From assembly GCA_963809815.1 (NCBI GenBank), contig CAWELM010000010.1, positions 186,001 through 250,000 of the forward strand: DNA of 64,000 bases, in the 5' to 3' direction. Shown here piece after piece: positions 45,464 to 54,519 of this stretch. The notes below the pieces were generated by a model. It made no database searches. It saw only the letters and a program-made list of their open reading frames with translations, and had not been told where the DNA came from. How positions within the stretch are numbered: the first letter of the stretch is position 1; every line of letters starts with the position of its first letter. A program made the position numbers and the translations under genes. The stretch is from CAVVJA01 sp963809815 (lineage in GTDB: Bacteria; Actinomycetota; Actinomycetes; Mycobacteriales; Jatrophihabitantaceae).

Positions 45464-46572
45464 GTGGCAGCAGCCGGTGCGCCTTTCACAAATCCGAAGA
45501 ACGGTCCGAAGTCCCGGCTGGCCGAGAAGCCGGTCACGTACAACCCGGCCAGGCTGGTGCCGAAGCCTTCATCAAGCACCGGAAACCCGTCGACACAGAC
45601 GATGCGGCTCAGCAAGCTGGCCAGATACGGGACTCTTGCCAGGTCGGCACGGTAACCCGAGGCATAGATGATGCGGTCAACCGTGAGCCGCTCGGAGTTC
45701 GACAGCCGCACCTCCAGCTCATCGCCCACAGAGTGGGGGATGACCCCGGCGACTTCGGTGCCTGGCCAGCGATGAATGCCGTCCCATTCCAGTCTGGGTA
45801 CCAGCCAATGTTCTAGCGTCAGCCGCCCAGCCTCCCAGAACTGCCGGCCGATCTTGTCCTGCTCGGGCCGCGAGAGGTGCCGCCAGTAGCCCGGGACGCT
45901 GATTGTCCTTTCCACGTGGGCGTCGACGAACGCCCAATCCACGCGATCGAAGCGCGGCACGGCATGGCGGTGCACGATGTCGACCCGCGCAGCGCCATGC
46001 TCACGCAGCAACGCGGCCCATTCGTAGGCGCTCTGCCGGCCGCCCACGATGAGCACCCTCGCCCCGGCCAGCGTCCTGAACTGCACGAGGTCGCAGGTAT
46101 GCGCTGCGAGCCCCGGCGGTACCGCCGATGCCCACTCGGGAAGGTTCGTGTAGTGGCGGATGCCCGGAGCACACATGACGGCGTCAGCGACAATCTGCTC
46201 GCCGTCGGCCAGCGACGCCGCGAACCTACCGTCGGACTGGGTCAGGTCGGCGATAGTCTCCGCCTGCACGTCGATGGACTTCTCCTCGCGAAACCATTCC
46301 GCATAGTCGAGGAAGACCGCAATCGGAATCGGATCAATGTCCTTAGGGGCTAGCCCGCGTTGCTGCAGGAACGCCGCCAAGGTATGAGTTCCGGCCGCGT
46401 CCATGTGCCAGCTGGGCCCTGAACGCAGGAACATTCCCTCGGGCATGTGATCCCGCCAGAACCCCATCGGGTGCCCGACGACGACGGTGTTGATGCCACG
46501 CTCACGCGCCAAACCAGCTGTCGACAGCGCGTACGGCCCGGCGCCCACCACGAGAAGCTCTGTGGTGATCAT
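45430..46572 (-). CDS. FAD-dependent NAD(P)-binding oxidoreductase (monooxygenase-like)
   Basis: A 380-residue two-dinucleotide-fold flavoprotein. The FAD motif is LLVVGAGPYALSTAGLARER and the NADPH motif VLIVGGRQSAYEWAALL. GMFLRSGPSWHMDA and IIYASGYRADLARVPYL are typical of flavin-containing/N-hydroxylating monooxygenase-like oxidoreductases. The ATG at 46572 has GAGGG about 10 nt upstream. Its 3' end is the sequence duplicated beyond the GH3 gene. A small gene ends 14 bp upstream, forming a two-gene operon. Substrate unknown. Confidence 0.85.
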   Translation of the reverse strand: MITTELLVVGAGPYALSTAGLARERGINTVVVGHPMGFWRDHMPEGMFLRSGPSWHMDAAGTHTLAAFLQQRGLAPKDIDPIPIAVFLDYAEWFREEKSIDVQAETIADLTQSDGRFAASLADGEQIVADAVMCAPGIRHYTNLPEWASAVPPGLAAHTCDLVQFRTLAGARVLIVGGRQSAYEWAALLREHGAARVDIVHRHAVPRFDRVDWAFVDAHVERTISVPGYWRHLSRPEQDKIGRQFWEAGRLTLEHWLVPRLEWDGIHRWPGTEVAGVIPHSVGDELEVRLSNSERLTVDRIIYASGYRADLARVPYLASLLSRIVCVDGFPVLDEGFGTSLAGLYVTGFSASRDFGPFFGFVKGAPAAATLIVRDLLSRP

Positions 46573-46585
46573 CGACCGCTCGCCC

Positions 46586-46807
46586 TCACTCGCTCCAGTC
46601 CGCTGGGGTTGTGCCCAAAGCGTATGCCGAGTCGTCGCAACACCCCAGCCCGTGACGACCCGCATGCCATTCGTGCGAACCGCCGCTCCCAACCGCCTCC
46701 ACGGTTGCCAGTACCTCGCCGAAATCGGCACCTTCCGCGGCGACGCGGATCAATGCGCGTTGCGCGAATTGCTCCCACAGCTCGTCATCGCTGATCAGCT
46801 GTCGCAT
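46586..46807 (-). CDS. Small protein upstream of flavoprotein
   Basis: A 73-residue protein: MRQLISDDELWEQFAQRALI, then RVAAEGADFGEVLATVEAVG, with a Gly/Cys/His-rich tail. The first ~50 residues resemble a short helical segment found ahead of some actinobacterial alpha/beta hydrolases, and the tail does not, so this may be a truncated derivative. GGAGGG is 6 nt before ATG 46807. It ends 14 bp before the flavoprotein start, suggesting co-expression. Confidence 0.6.
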   Translation of the reverse strand: MRQLISDDELWEQFAQRALIRVAAEGADFGEVLATVEAVGSGGSHEWHAGRHGLGCCDDSAYALGTTPADWSE

Positions 46808-46840
46808 TGACGCCCTCCGGCCCGACCGCCACGAACAACG

Positions 46841-46897
46841 CCGCGATGATCTTGGAGTTAATGCCAGACGGCGTCGATAAGTCCAAGATCATCGCGG
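46841..46897. repeat. Dispersed hairpin element, copy 2
   Basis: CCGCGATGATCTTGGAGTTA (46841-46860) pairs with TAAGTCCAAGATCATCGCGG (46878-46897), 20 bp with a single G:G mismatch. The loop repeats the architecture of copy 1: ATGCC/GGCGT inner stem and an unpaired CGA. It begins 11 bp beyond the stop of the beta-helix gene. Confidence 0.85.
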
Positions 46898-46908
46898 GCC
46901 ACCTGCAG

Positions 46909-48819
46909 TTACGGGTAGCTGGTGACCGTTACCGGAACGTCCGGGTTGGCGATCGTCGAGGAGCCACCGGTGTTGTTGACGACGTGGAGGATGCCGCCCT
47001 TGCCGACGCTGGGATCCAGGAAGATCGTCAGCAGATCGTGCATCCGAACGTTGGCCGGGGTCGGCGCTTCGTAGGCGTGATCCGCGAAGATGTCTATGCC
47101 TTGGTTGAAGAAGCTGTACGTGCCCATGCCATATCCGGTGAAGTGCTGCGCGGTCCGTGAGACCAGGACCGCGGCGTAGCCCTTTGTGGTGGGGCTGGAC
47201 ATCCACGCGGCTTGGCTGGGCACGTCGTAGGGCATCTCGCTTTGGAAGAAGACGTCTGTGCCGTTATCGCCGTTCCAGATGACCTGGAACTTCTGGTAGT
47301 GCTCGACGAACAGCCCGGTGGCGGTGACATTGTCGCCGTTGACCACGACACCAGTGTCGGCCGTGTTCGCGGTCCAACCCACGCCATCGCCGTGGTCGGC
47401 GCGCCAGGCCCAGATGTCGTCGAGAATCACGTTGTCGCTGTTGACTTCGAGGCTTACGGTCGCTCTGCCGGCATGGGGTCCACCGATGCGGAAGAACACG
47501 TCCTGCAGTGCCGTCGGATCGGCGGGGTCGCTCCAGCCGTTGTGATCGCTGGCCGTGCCCTTGCCGGCGTGGTGCGTGCCGACCTGCAGCAGCGTCGGCG
47601 AGTTGGGCAAGCCGGCGTCGAAGATCAAGCCGGCGATGTCGACGCCAGGGACATCGGCGACGGTCATGGGCACCGCTCCGTTGACGGCAGTGAGCGTGGC
47701 CAGCCCGAGCCCGAGCACCACGGCGTCCGCTCGCTTGACCTTGATCGTGCGGTCGACGTTGTAGACGCCGGGGGTCAACAGCAGGTTCCGGCCCCGCGCG
47801 AGCTGGTTGTTGATCGTCTGGACGGAGTCGGATGGTTTCGCAACGAAGAAATCGGAGAGCGGGATCGACCGACCGGGGGTCGGCCCGGAAGACCAGGTCT
47901 CACCAGCGGAGTTCGTTGTGGCAGCTGGGACGAAGACCTGGTACTTGCCGGTTCGGTCGAGGTACAGGTAGGGCTTCTCCCGGCTCGCCGGGGTCGTCGC
48001 GAGGGTGGTGTAGGGCCCGCCGCAGCTCATCTGCGCGGGGAAGCATTGCGCCGGGGCGCCGAAGTCCCCAGCAAAAACCTGGTTCCACACGCCGTTGGTC
48101 CAGCCGTCGAGTGTGCTGTTGCGGACGAAGAACTGCTGCTGCGAGCCATTGATCACGGTGTCGCCGTCGAACCTCGAGTCCGCGATGAAACCACCACTGG
48201 CGAACGACGGGGCAGTGCAGTAGTCCATCAGGGTCGTGAGGCCGTTGACATGAACGCGTCGCATGGGTGCGGCCTGCGATACGGCCCAGAACTCGCCCGT
48301 GTAGCAGCCGAAGTCGGGATTCGTAACGTTGATCGTCAGATTGGACATTGATCGCCAGAAGTTGGTCAGAGCAATGCAAGAGTTGTTAGCGTCGCATTGG
48401 TTGCGAACGTAGATCGAGCCATTGATGACGACGTCCTTCGGCGATGCCCCGAGACCGGCGACGTCGGTGTAGTACCCCACCTGGAAGTTCAGCGGATCAT
48501 CCGCCGTTCCATACGTGCCCGGCTTGAACAGCAATGCATAGCGCTGCGGGCCGAACTGGTTCGGAACCTGCTGGGTGGCTATTGCATCGACCGTCGCCTG
48601 GATCTGACTCACTGGCATCGACGGGTCGAAAACGTAGACGTTGGGACCGAAATCCGGTCGGCCGGGAGTCGCGGCTGCGGCCGCTACCGCAGCGGCCGAA
48701 GCCGACGAACTCGCATTCGCGGTGGCCGGCCCGGTGACCACGAAACCCACCGAGAGCAGCGCGAGAACGACAACCAGACGAAGCGTCGACGACCTGAGTG
48801 GGGCGGTAAGCGCAGTCAT
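46909..48819 (-). CDS. Secreted right-handed beta-helix protein (GH55/pectate-lyase-like)
   Basis: A 636-residue exported protein. The signal peptide covers about residues 10-36 (STLRLVVVLALLSVGFVVTG). The mature part begins PDFGPNVYVFDPSMPVSQIQ and runs through two sets of parallel beta-helix coils, with YALLFKPGTYG near the start and RGRNLLLTPGVYNVDRTIKV in the middle. GLFVEHYQKFQVIWNGDNGTDVFF lies toward the end. Homologues in Streptomyces are often labelled adenylyl cyclase, which nothing here supports. The two-helix arrangement resembles GH55 exo-beta-1,3-glucanases. A polysaccharide-binding or -cleaving role outside the cell is inferred. No catalytic residues can be named. Confidence 0.8.
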   Translation of the reverse strand: MTALTAPLRSSTLRLVVVLALLSVGFVVTGPATANASSSASAAAVAAAAATPGRPDFGPNVYVFDPSMPVSQIQATVDAIATQQVPNQFGPQRYALLFKPGTYGTADDPLNFQVGYYTDVAGLGASPKDVVINGSIYVRNQCDANNSCIALTNFWRSMSNLTINVTNPDFGCYTGEFWAVSQAAPMRRVHVNGLTTLMDYCTAPSFASGGFIADSRFDGDTVINGSQQQFFVRNSTLDGWTNGVWNQVFAGDFGAPAQCFPAQMSCGGPYTTLATTPASREKPYLYLDRTGKYQVFVPAATTNSAGETWSSGPTPGRSIPLSDFFVAKPSDSVQTINNQLARGRNLLLTPGVYNVDRTIKVKRADAVVLGLGLATLTAVNGAVPMTVADVPGVDIAGLIFDAGLPNSPTLLQVGTHHAGKGTASDHNGWSDPADPTALQDVFFRIGGPHAGRATVSLEVNSDNVILDDIWAWRADHGDGVGWTANTADTGVVVNGDNVTATGLFVEHYQKFQVIWNGDNGTDVFFQSEMPYDVPSQAAWMSSPTTKGYAAVLVSRTAQHFTGYGMGTYSFFNQGIDIFADHAYEAPTPANVRMHDLLTIFLDPSVGKGGILHVVNNTGGSSTIANPDVPVTVTSYP

Positions 48820-48927
48820 ACTGTGACAATCCTCCCGTGCGAGGCACAGAGCAAGACCCCAGTCAGCGATGACTAACCGTGATCGGTGCGCCCGCCAAGG
48901 CTCTGGCCTCCTTCATCGACGAGGCGG

Positions 48928-49743
48928 CTAACCCTGGGCGTAAGCAGCAAAGGCGCCGTATCCAACGACGTTGGATCGGTCACCGGTGGCGTCCGCTGAC
49001 GTCCGTAGCTCGAGTTGACGCATGCGAAGTGAGCGCTCCCGCGTGACTTCGAGTAGCGCCCGCAGCGGGTAGCGCCCGCATGCTGCGTGCTCGCCGATTG
49101 CGAGCGGATCCTGACGCAGGATCGCCTCGGCGGTGCGTCGGTCTAGTCGCTCAGCGGTGGCCTGGTCCTGGTAGTGGCTGAGGTCCGAACTAACCACGAT
49201 TGCAGTCGACTCGTCTGTCCACAGCGCCGAGATGATGGTTGCGACCAGGCACGTTTCGACGCGACCGACCGCGATCGGAACGATGCTGATGTCAGGCCCC
49301 AGGCTTCGTTGGAGGAACGGGAGTTGCACTTCGATGGAGTGCTCGCGCCGGTGCGCGGCTGCGGACAACGTGACTGCCGGGAGCCCTGCGGCCAGCGCGC
49401 ATCCCGATTGATCGACCTCGATCTCGCCCAGCGGGGTTGCGAACGCGCTGCACTCAGGTAACGCCGCGCCGGTGAGTCGGGCGAAGTGCGCAGGGCCAAG
49501 TACGACCACGCGACGGATATGTCCGCGATGCTCGGCCAGCTGTCGGTACGCAGCCGCGGCGACCCGACCGGAGTAGACGTATCCGGCGTGCGGAACGATA
49601 AGTGCTAGCGGGGTGTCGTCATCCGCAGCAGGCGACGGGACCTCCGCCAGCAGTCGGTCCACTGTCTCAGCCAAGCGAGCGGCTTCGGCGGGATAGAACC
49701 GGCCCGCGCATTCGGGTGGCCGCACGCCGTCTCGGGCCCGCAT
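48928..49743 (-). CDS. amrB: MEMO-family protein (AmmeMemoRadiSam system protein B)
   Basis: A 271-residue MEMO protein, related to class III extradiol dioxygenases. RPPECAGRFYPAEA opens the family pattern. The metal-site histidines appear in IVPHAGYVYSG, then HRREHSIEVQLPFLQ, and VVSSDLSHYQ. The start is ATG 49743, 3 nt inside the end of the radical-SAM gene's stop region, so the two are translationally coupled. The pair is the core of the AmmeMemoRadiSam system, whose chemistry is still not settled. The third partner (AMMECR1 domain) is not in this window. Confidence 0.9.
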   Translation of the reverse strand: MRARDGVRPPECAGRFYPAEAARLAETVDRLLAEVPSPAADDDTPLALIVPHAGYVYSGRVAAAAYRQLAEHRGHIRRVVVLGPAHFARLTGAALPECSAFATPLGEIEVDQSGCALAAGLPAVTLSAAAHRREHSIEVQLPFLQRSLGPDISIVPIAVGRVETCLVATIISALWTDESTAIVVSSDLSHYQDQATAERLDRRTAEAILRQDPLAIGEHAACGRYPLRALLEVTRERSLRMRQLELRTSADATGDRSNVVGYGAFAAYAQG

Positions 49744-49745
49744 GG

Positions 49746-50849
49746 TCAGTGCGCGCCTGACAGGTTCACCCGTTGCCGGCGCGCACCCCAATCTCCGGCT
49801 GGTCCGTCATAGACACCGGGCACCGCTGTGCCGCAGGAGCGACAGGTCCCGCGGTCGGTCAACTCGTATCGGTTCAGGATGTACCAGTCGCGCACGACTA
49901 TCGCGCCGCCGCATCCAGGACAGTAGGTCGTGCCGCCTTCGGAGTCGTACACGTTGCCCGTATAGACGAAGTACAAGCCGTTGGCCCGAGCGATTCGGCG
50001 GGCGCGGGAGAGTGTCGCGGGCGGTGTCGGTGGTAGGTCACGCATCTTGTAGTCCGGGTGGAATGCGGTGAAGTGCAGCGGAACGTCTAGTCCGAGGTGT
50101 TCGGCGATCCACCGGGTCTCCGCGTCGATTTCCTGGTCAGAATCGTTATGTGTGGGGATCAGCAATGTGGTGATCTCGAACCATACGTTCGTCTCGTGGC
50201 GCAGGTATTCCAAAGTGTCGAGCACAGCATCGAGGTGGCTGGTGCAGACGCGATGGTAGAAGTTCTGCGTGAAGGCCTTGAGGTCGACGTTAGCGGCGTC
50301 GATGTGCGCATACAGATCCAACCGGGGCGCAGGCGATATGTAGCCGGCCGTGACCGCGATCGTGTTGATACCGCGCTCATGGCAAGCATCGGCCACGTCG
50401 ATGGCGTACTCCACGAAGATGGTCGGATCGTTGTAGGTGAAGGCGACGCTGCGACAGCCCAGCCGACTCGCCGAGTCGGCAAGGGCTTCCGGGGACGCGG
50501 CGTCGGCGAGTGTGTCGATCTCTCGGGATTTGGAGATGTCCCAGTTCTGGCAGAACTTGCACGCGAGATTGCATCCGGCCGTGCCGAAGGAGAGCACCGG
50601 CGTGCCCCGCAGAAAATGATTCAGCGGCTTCTTCTCCACCGGATCAACACAGAATCCGCTTGATCGGCTATAGGACGTGAGCACAATCTGGTCGTCGACC
50701 CGGCCCCGGACGAAACACAGTCCCCGCTGCCCCTCGTGCAACCGGCACGCTCGCGGACACACGTCGCACTGCACCCGGCCGTCGTCGAGACGATGCCAGT
50801 AGTGAGTCCCGATGGTGAATCGATCGTCAAGGCTGACCGGCGCGTTCAT
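49746..50849 (-). CDS. amrS: AmmeMemoRadiSam system radical SAM enzyme
   Basis: A 367-residue radical SAM protein. The cluster motif is CNLACKFCQNW (CX3CX2C). An N-terminal CDVCPRACRLHEGQRGLCFV cysteine cluster and C-terminal CPGCGG and CRSCGT pairs are typical of AmrS and its PflA-like relatives and may hold further iron-sulfur or zinc sites. SVAFTYNDPTIFVEYAIDVA and FHPDYKMRDLPPTP are family signatures. It precedes and touches the MEMO gene. The substrate is unknown; some family members have been linked to cofactor or protein modification. Confidence 0.92.
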   Translation of the reverse strand: MNAPVSLDDRFTIGTHYWHRLDDGRVQCDVCPRACRLHEGQRGLCFVRGRVDDQIVLTSYSRSSGFCVDPVEKKPLNHFLRGTPVLSFGTAGCNLACKFCQNWDISKSREIDTLADAASPEALADSASRLGCRSVAFTYNDPTIFVEYAIDVADACHERGINTIAVTAGYISPAPRLDLYAHIDAANVDLKAFTQNFYHRVCTSHLDAVLDTLEYLRHETNVWFEITTLLIPTHNDSDQEIDAETRWIAEHLGLDVPLHFTAFHPDYKMRDLPPTPPATLSRARRIARANGLYFVYTGNVYDSEGGTTYCPGCGGAIVVRDWYILNRYELTDRGTCRSCGTAVPGVYDGPAGDWGARRQRVNLSGAH

Positions 50850-50891
50850 AGCAAATGTCTCATCGGAACCATCCGCGCGACACGGCTTCTC

Positions 50892-52604
50892 CTACCTACG
50901 ATAGCTGCCACTGTGCGCGGCGAGTTCACGCCCAACCAGGTAGGCGTGGGTGAGCCCGCGGCTGAGTGCAAATCCGCTGTTGTACGCGGTGCCCATTGTT
51001 GTATAGGCCGCGACGGAACCGACTGCGTGTAGGCCCGGTATTCGATTGCCGGACGGGTCGAGGACGTGGGCGTCGGCGTCGATGTGTATGCCGCTCATGC
51101 CGATGGCCGTGCCGACGTAGACCATTCGCATTCCGTAGAACGGAGGCTGGGCCACGTCACCGAGTAGCGGATTCGGTTCATGTGTTGGGTCTCCCGCAAA
51201 GCGGGCGATGAAAGGCACCGATCCTCGCCCGAAATCGGGGTCGACACCGGCGCGGGCATGCCGGCTGAACCCGTCCGCGGTCGCTGCGAGCACTGCTCCG
51301 TCGATTCCCAGTGCCGTGCCGAGCCCGGAAAGCGTAGCTGCGGTTGTGACGAGGCCACCCGGATATGGCTCACCAGGAGCGGATGAGCCTAGTCCGTAAG
51401 CGCGATGATGCTGCTCGTCCCAGATGAGGAAGAACGGCACATGTGGATCGTCGGGTGCGAGGCCCTTTCGCACGATGTCCACCCAGTAGGAGTCGTCACA
51501 GAACCGGCGCCCGGAGGCGTCAACGATCATCGCGTGCGGGAGGGCATATTCCGGGCCGTTGGCGTACCCCTGACCGTCGGCGGTTCGCCAGCCGGGTGGC
51601 ATCGGGACGGCGGTCGGGGGGATTCGCACAACTGCCGCACCGGCGTCGCGCGCCATCCGCAGTCCGTCGCCGCGGATGGTCTTCGGGGCGATCGAGCCGA
51701 AGTCGTCCGGGCCCAGACCTAGCAAATCCTCGACCGCCTCCGGATCCCAGTCGAAACTGCTGGTCGCCAGCACGACCGGACCGGGTATATCGCGGTCCTC
51801 GTTGCTGACTTGGACCCGTACGCCCGACACGGCGCCACGGTCGGTACGGAGTAGGGCCGTAACCCGCGACGAGAGGTGGATGTCGATGTTGTCCTGTCGG
51901 AGCACCCGCGCGAGGAACCACGCGACGAGGCCGGTGCCGAAGGTCAGCGGATCCGTGCCATCCGACCGGTGGCGGGGGTGCGCCGGCGTGGTGCGGCCGA
52001 ATGCCGGAACCCCGGCATGGTCGGCGATTCCGTTCTCTTCCCCGTGTCGAGGGCTGTCCTCATTGGTGCCGAGGTTGGCGGCCCGACGGCCCTTGAGATA
52101 CATGTCCGCGTACGTAGTTCCGACCGGAAAGTATGGCGAGACGAGTAGCCGGTCGAGCCATTCACCGAGAACGGAACCGTCGATGACCGCACCAGTGAGA
52201 TAGCGTCCTTCAGCCAGAGCGCCCGGTGCGTAATCGTGATAGTCGGCCAGATCGGGAATGATCTCCCACGTGATGGCCCCGACCTCCTCCCAATAGCGCA
52301 TCGCTATCGGAGCGACAGTGAGCCAGCGCTTCAGAGCAGTTTCGTCGAGCAGTTCGGAATGGGCTTCCCCGATCGCGCGGACGTATGCTTCGGCGCGCGT
52401 GAGGTCGTCGTCGATACCCGCCTTGGCGGCCACATGGTTCGCGCCGACCCACACCTGGCCGCCGGACCATGCGGCTGCGCCTCCCACCTTGTCGCTAGCG
52501 TCGAGGACAACGGCTCGGCGACCACGAAGAGCGACCGCTAGCGCAACGGCGAGGCCGGACAGGCCAGCGCCCACGATGATGACCGGAGATTCCTCCTCAG
52601 TCAC
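50892..52604 (-). CDS. FAD-dependent dehydrogenase (3-ketosteroid-dehydrogenase-like)
   Basis: A 570-residue flavoprotein of the succinate dehydrogenase/fumarate reductase/KstD superfamily. The FAD motif is VIIVGAGLSGLAVALAVALR, and the second segment is DKVGGAAAWSGGQVWVGANH. The C-terminal FAD contact reads GLHAVGSVAAYTTMGTAYNS. The long capping domain carries YFPVGTTYADMYLKG, as in steroid-delta-dehydrogenase relatives. The key Tyr residues of true KstD cannot be assigned with confidence. The start is GTG 52604 with GGAG 6 nt upstream. It follows an SDR by 15 bp, so the two form an oxidative operon, perhaps for a steroid or terpenoid. Confidence 0.86.
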   Translation of the reverse strand: MTEEESPVIIVGAGLSGLAVALAVALRGRRAVVLDASDKVGGAAAWSGGQVWVGANHVAAKAGIDDDLTRAEAYVRAIGEAHSELLDETALKRWLTVAPIAMRYWEEVGAITWEIIPDLADYHDYAPGALAEGRYLTGAVIDGSVLGEWLDRLLVSPYFPVGTTYADMYLKGRRAANLGTNEDSPRHGEENGIADHAGVPAFGRTTPAHPRHRSDGTDPLTFGTGLVAWFLARVLRQDNIDIHLSSRVTALLRTDRGAVSGVRVQVSNEDRDIPGPVVLATSSFDWDPEAVEDLLGLGPDDFGSIAPKTIRGDGLRMARDAGAAVVRIPPTAVPMPPGWRTADGQGYANGPEYALPHAMIVDASGRRFCDDSYWVDIVRKGLAPDDPHVPFFLIWDEQHHRAYGLGSSAPGEPYPGGLVTTAATLSGLGTALGIDGAVLAATADGFSRHARAGVDPDFGRGSVPFIARFAGDPTHEPNPLLGDVAQPPFYGMRMVYVGTAIGMSGIHIDADAHVLDPSGNRIPGLHAVGSVAAYTTMGTAYNSGFALSRGLTHAYLVGRELAAHSGSYRR

Positions 52605-52619
52605 GGTGTGCTCCGCGAG

Positions 52620-53438
52620 CTAACCGCCAGCAGCCTGCGGCGGAAAGAGGCCTACGTTGGCCGTGACGCCTCCGTCGCACATCAGCACGGCTCCGGTGAT
52701 GTAGCTGGCGGCCGGCGACGCGAGGAAATAGATGGCCTCGGCCTGTTCCTCGGGTCGCGCCAGGCGATGCAGCGGTATCGACCGGCTCAATTCATCGAGG
52801 TGATCGGTGGTGGGCTTGCCGCCCTGGAGAATCGGGGTGAGCGTCGGGCCGGGTGCAAGCACGTTGACTCGGACGCCCCGGTGCGCCCAATCAAGTGCAG
52901 CGGCCCGGGCCACATTGGTGGCCGCAGCCTTGGATGCGTTATACGCCCACCGACCCGGGTCAGCCCTTATCCCGGAGGTGGATCCGACGACAACGATTGA
53001 TCCACCACCGTGCGTGGCGATCACGGGCGCTGCATGGCGAATCCCGATCACGACGCCGCGCGCATTCACGGCCATGATCCGGTCGTACTGTTCAACGGCG
53101 TCATCAGCCGTCCAGTCAACGCGGCGGGCTATACCCGCATTCAGAACGGCGACGTCGAGACGGCCGAACCCATTAACGGCAGCCTGAACGGTGGCGGCGG
53201 TGGCGTCGTCGTTGCTCGCATCGGCAACGACCGCCTGACAATCCGGCACATCGGCTGCCCACGACAATGCCTCGGCGCTGACGTCGGCGGCGACGATGGC
53301 GTAGTTCCGGTCATGAAACATGCGGGCGGCTGCTTGGCCGATACCAGAACCGGCTCCGGTCACGATAGCGACTGGCTTCACATCAGGCTCCATATCTGCG
53401 GGCGCGCGAATGGTCTTGACTGCCGTGTCCGCCGCCAT
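52620..53438 (-). CDS. Short-chain dehydrogenase/reductase
   Basis: A 272-residue classical SDR: TGAGSGIG cofactor motif, an Asp after strand 2 (VAADVSAEAL, favouring NAD), LNAG, Ser in VVVGSTSGIRA, and YNASK as the catalytic pair. VRVNVLAPGPTLTPILQG and the terminal VLMCDGGVTAN are standard for the family. The first ~18 residues may be an alternative start (Met at 53393). GGAG precedes the longer start by 10 nt. It is the first gene of an operon with the FAD dehydrogenase. Confidence 0.9.
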   Translation of the reverse strand: MAADTAVKTIRAPADMEPDVKPVAIVTGAGSGIGQAAARMFHDRNYAIVAADVSAEALSWAADVPDCQAVVADASNDDATAATVQAAVNGFGRLDVAVLNAGIARRVDWTADDAVEQYDRIMAVNARGVVIGIRHAAPVIATHGGGSIVVVGSTSGIRADPGRWAYNASKAAATNVARAAALDWAHRGVRVNVLAPGPTLTPILQGGKPTTDHLDELSRSIPLHRLARPEEQAEAIYFLASPAASYITGAVLMCDGGVTANVGLFPPQAAGG

Positions 53439-53521
53439 GGGTATGCGGCTCCCAGGCTACTGTCAGGTTTCATTCAGCCAGCGACCATGTGAGACGTGAA
53501 GACTGGCACGGTGGGACCGCC

Positions 53522-53620
53522 ATGATGAGCAACGGCCGTCGAGCATCCGAGCGCCCGATCGAGGCCCGGCTGCTGGTCGTCGAGTATGACGCCAACATTG
53601 TCGAGCTGTTGTGCCGAGCA
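53522..53620 (+). pseudogene. N-terminal fragment of an OmpR-type response regulator
   Basis: The plus strand reads MSNGRRASERPIEARLLVVE then YDANIVELL, the first strand and helix of a receiver domain (normally RLLVVEDDxNIVELL) with one of the acidic pair changed to Tyr. Similarity ends abruptly near 53615, and the rest of the receiver domain and the DNA-binding domain are absent. A remnant of a PhoP-like regulator is the best reading. A 100-codon minus-strand frame (53474-53776) overlaps it but matches nothing. Confidence 0.5.
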
Positions 53621-53847
53621 AGAGGGAAATGCCACCGAGCGAGGCAATTCAGAACTTGCCGCATCATCCTCGATCGGTTCCATAACGAGCAGCGCGCCCT
53701 GCGGATTCTCATCGCCCGCCATCAGCGGGGTTATGCGGCCCGAGCGTCCCGAGCGCAGAGCGACGATCGCCGACATGCCGCCCTCGCTCACCTGAAGTCG
53801 CCGGCAAGAGGTAAAATTCTCATGACCCTGGACAACTAGGTAGTCAC

Positions 53848-54036
53848 ATGAATTTAACGGAGCTGAGCTCGATGATGAGCAACCTGGTGACTTTCGGGGT
53901 CCTCGCCGCAATTCTGCTTGTCGCCCTGGTGATGTTTGCGCGACGGCAACAGCGTCGGCTGCGAGATCTCGATTCACTCCCGCGCCGGGCCGGAAGTGCG
54001 CCACCAGGCGCGCCCCCTTTCGAACCACGGTTCTGA
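53848..54036 (+). CDS. Small single-helix membrane protein
   Basis: A 62-residue protein with one strong membrane helix (NLVTFGVLAAILLVALVMFA) followed by a basic stretch (RRQQRRLRDL) and a Pro-rich tail. This is a type-II-like orientation by the positive-inside rule. A weak AGG lies about 10 nt before the ATG. Unknown function. Confidence 0.45.
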   Translation: MNLTELSSMMSNLVTFGVLAAILLVALVMFARRQQRRLRDLDSLPRRAGSAPPGAPPFEPRF

Positions 54037-54519
54037 CGCGCTTCGGCACGGAATAACGAACGAGTTCGTGCACGGCTGCGCTAATGGCGGACGCAGTCCG
54101 TCGACGGCGCGCTAGGCCGGTCGTGGACGCCTCGCCGGCGCTGCCGCGTCGTCGAGTGACAGCGCTCGTTCAGGGCTGCCGCGACCCATACGTCGATCGC
54201 CGCGCGACGGCAGGACCCGCCCAGTCGCTCGGCCGCCGTCTACGCGGGATCGCCCCGGCGGCGTTGCGGCGATCACTAGCTCGAGCCTTCGTTGCGATAC
54301 GTGACGCTGGGCTGATCCGTACGGCAGCCGATCACGGGCCGATCGTCATCGCGTCGACCAGTCACCGGTCGACCGGTGCCTTCATTCACTCAGCTTCCCG
54401 CGGTGACCCGATCGTCTTGCCATCATCATGGTGATGGACGTCCTGTCTTCGCCGACGCCTCCCCGATTGCCCTTAGGATCGCTGCGAACGACCCGACCAT
54501 CGTGCAAAGGTGACAGGAC
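54037..54519. other. Intergenic region with 16-bp palindrome
   Basis: About 480 bp. One 116-codon plus frame (54084-54434) has GC-rich third positions but no ribosome binding site and no recognisable product, so I do not call it. CACCGGTCGACCGGTG (54363-54378) is a perfect 16-bp palindrome 140 bp upstream of the hemerythrin gene. Confidence 0.4.

Noticed and set aside
47212..48351. Long plus-strand open frame of 379 codons
   Set aside because: It lies fully antisense to the secreted beta-helix gene, has no ribosome binding site, and its composition is the expected shadow of GC-rich third positions.
53474..53776. Minus-strand 100-codon frame with an acceptable ribosome binding site
   Set aside because: Half of it is antisense to the response-regulator fragment and the product matches no family I know; codon use is mixed.
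54084..54434. Plus-strand 116-codon frame
   Set aside because: No ribosome binding site, Arg-rich low-complexity product, no recognisable domain.
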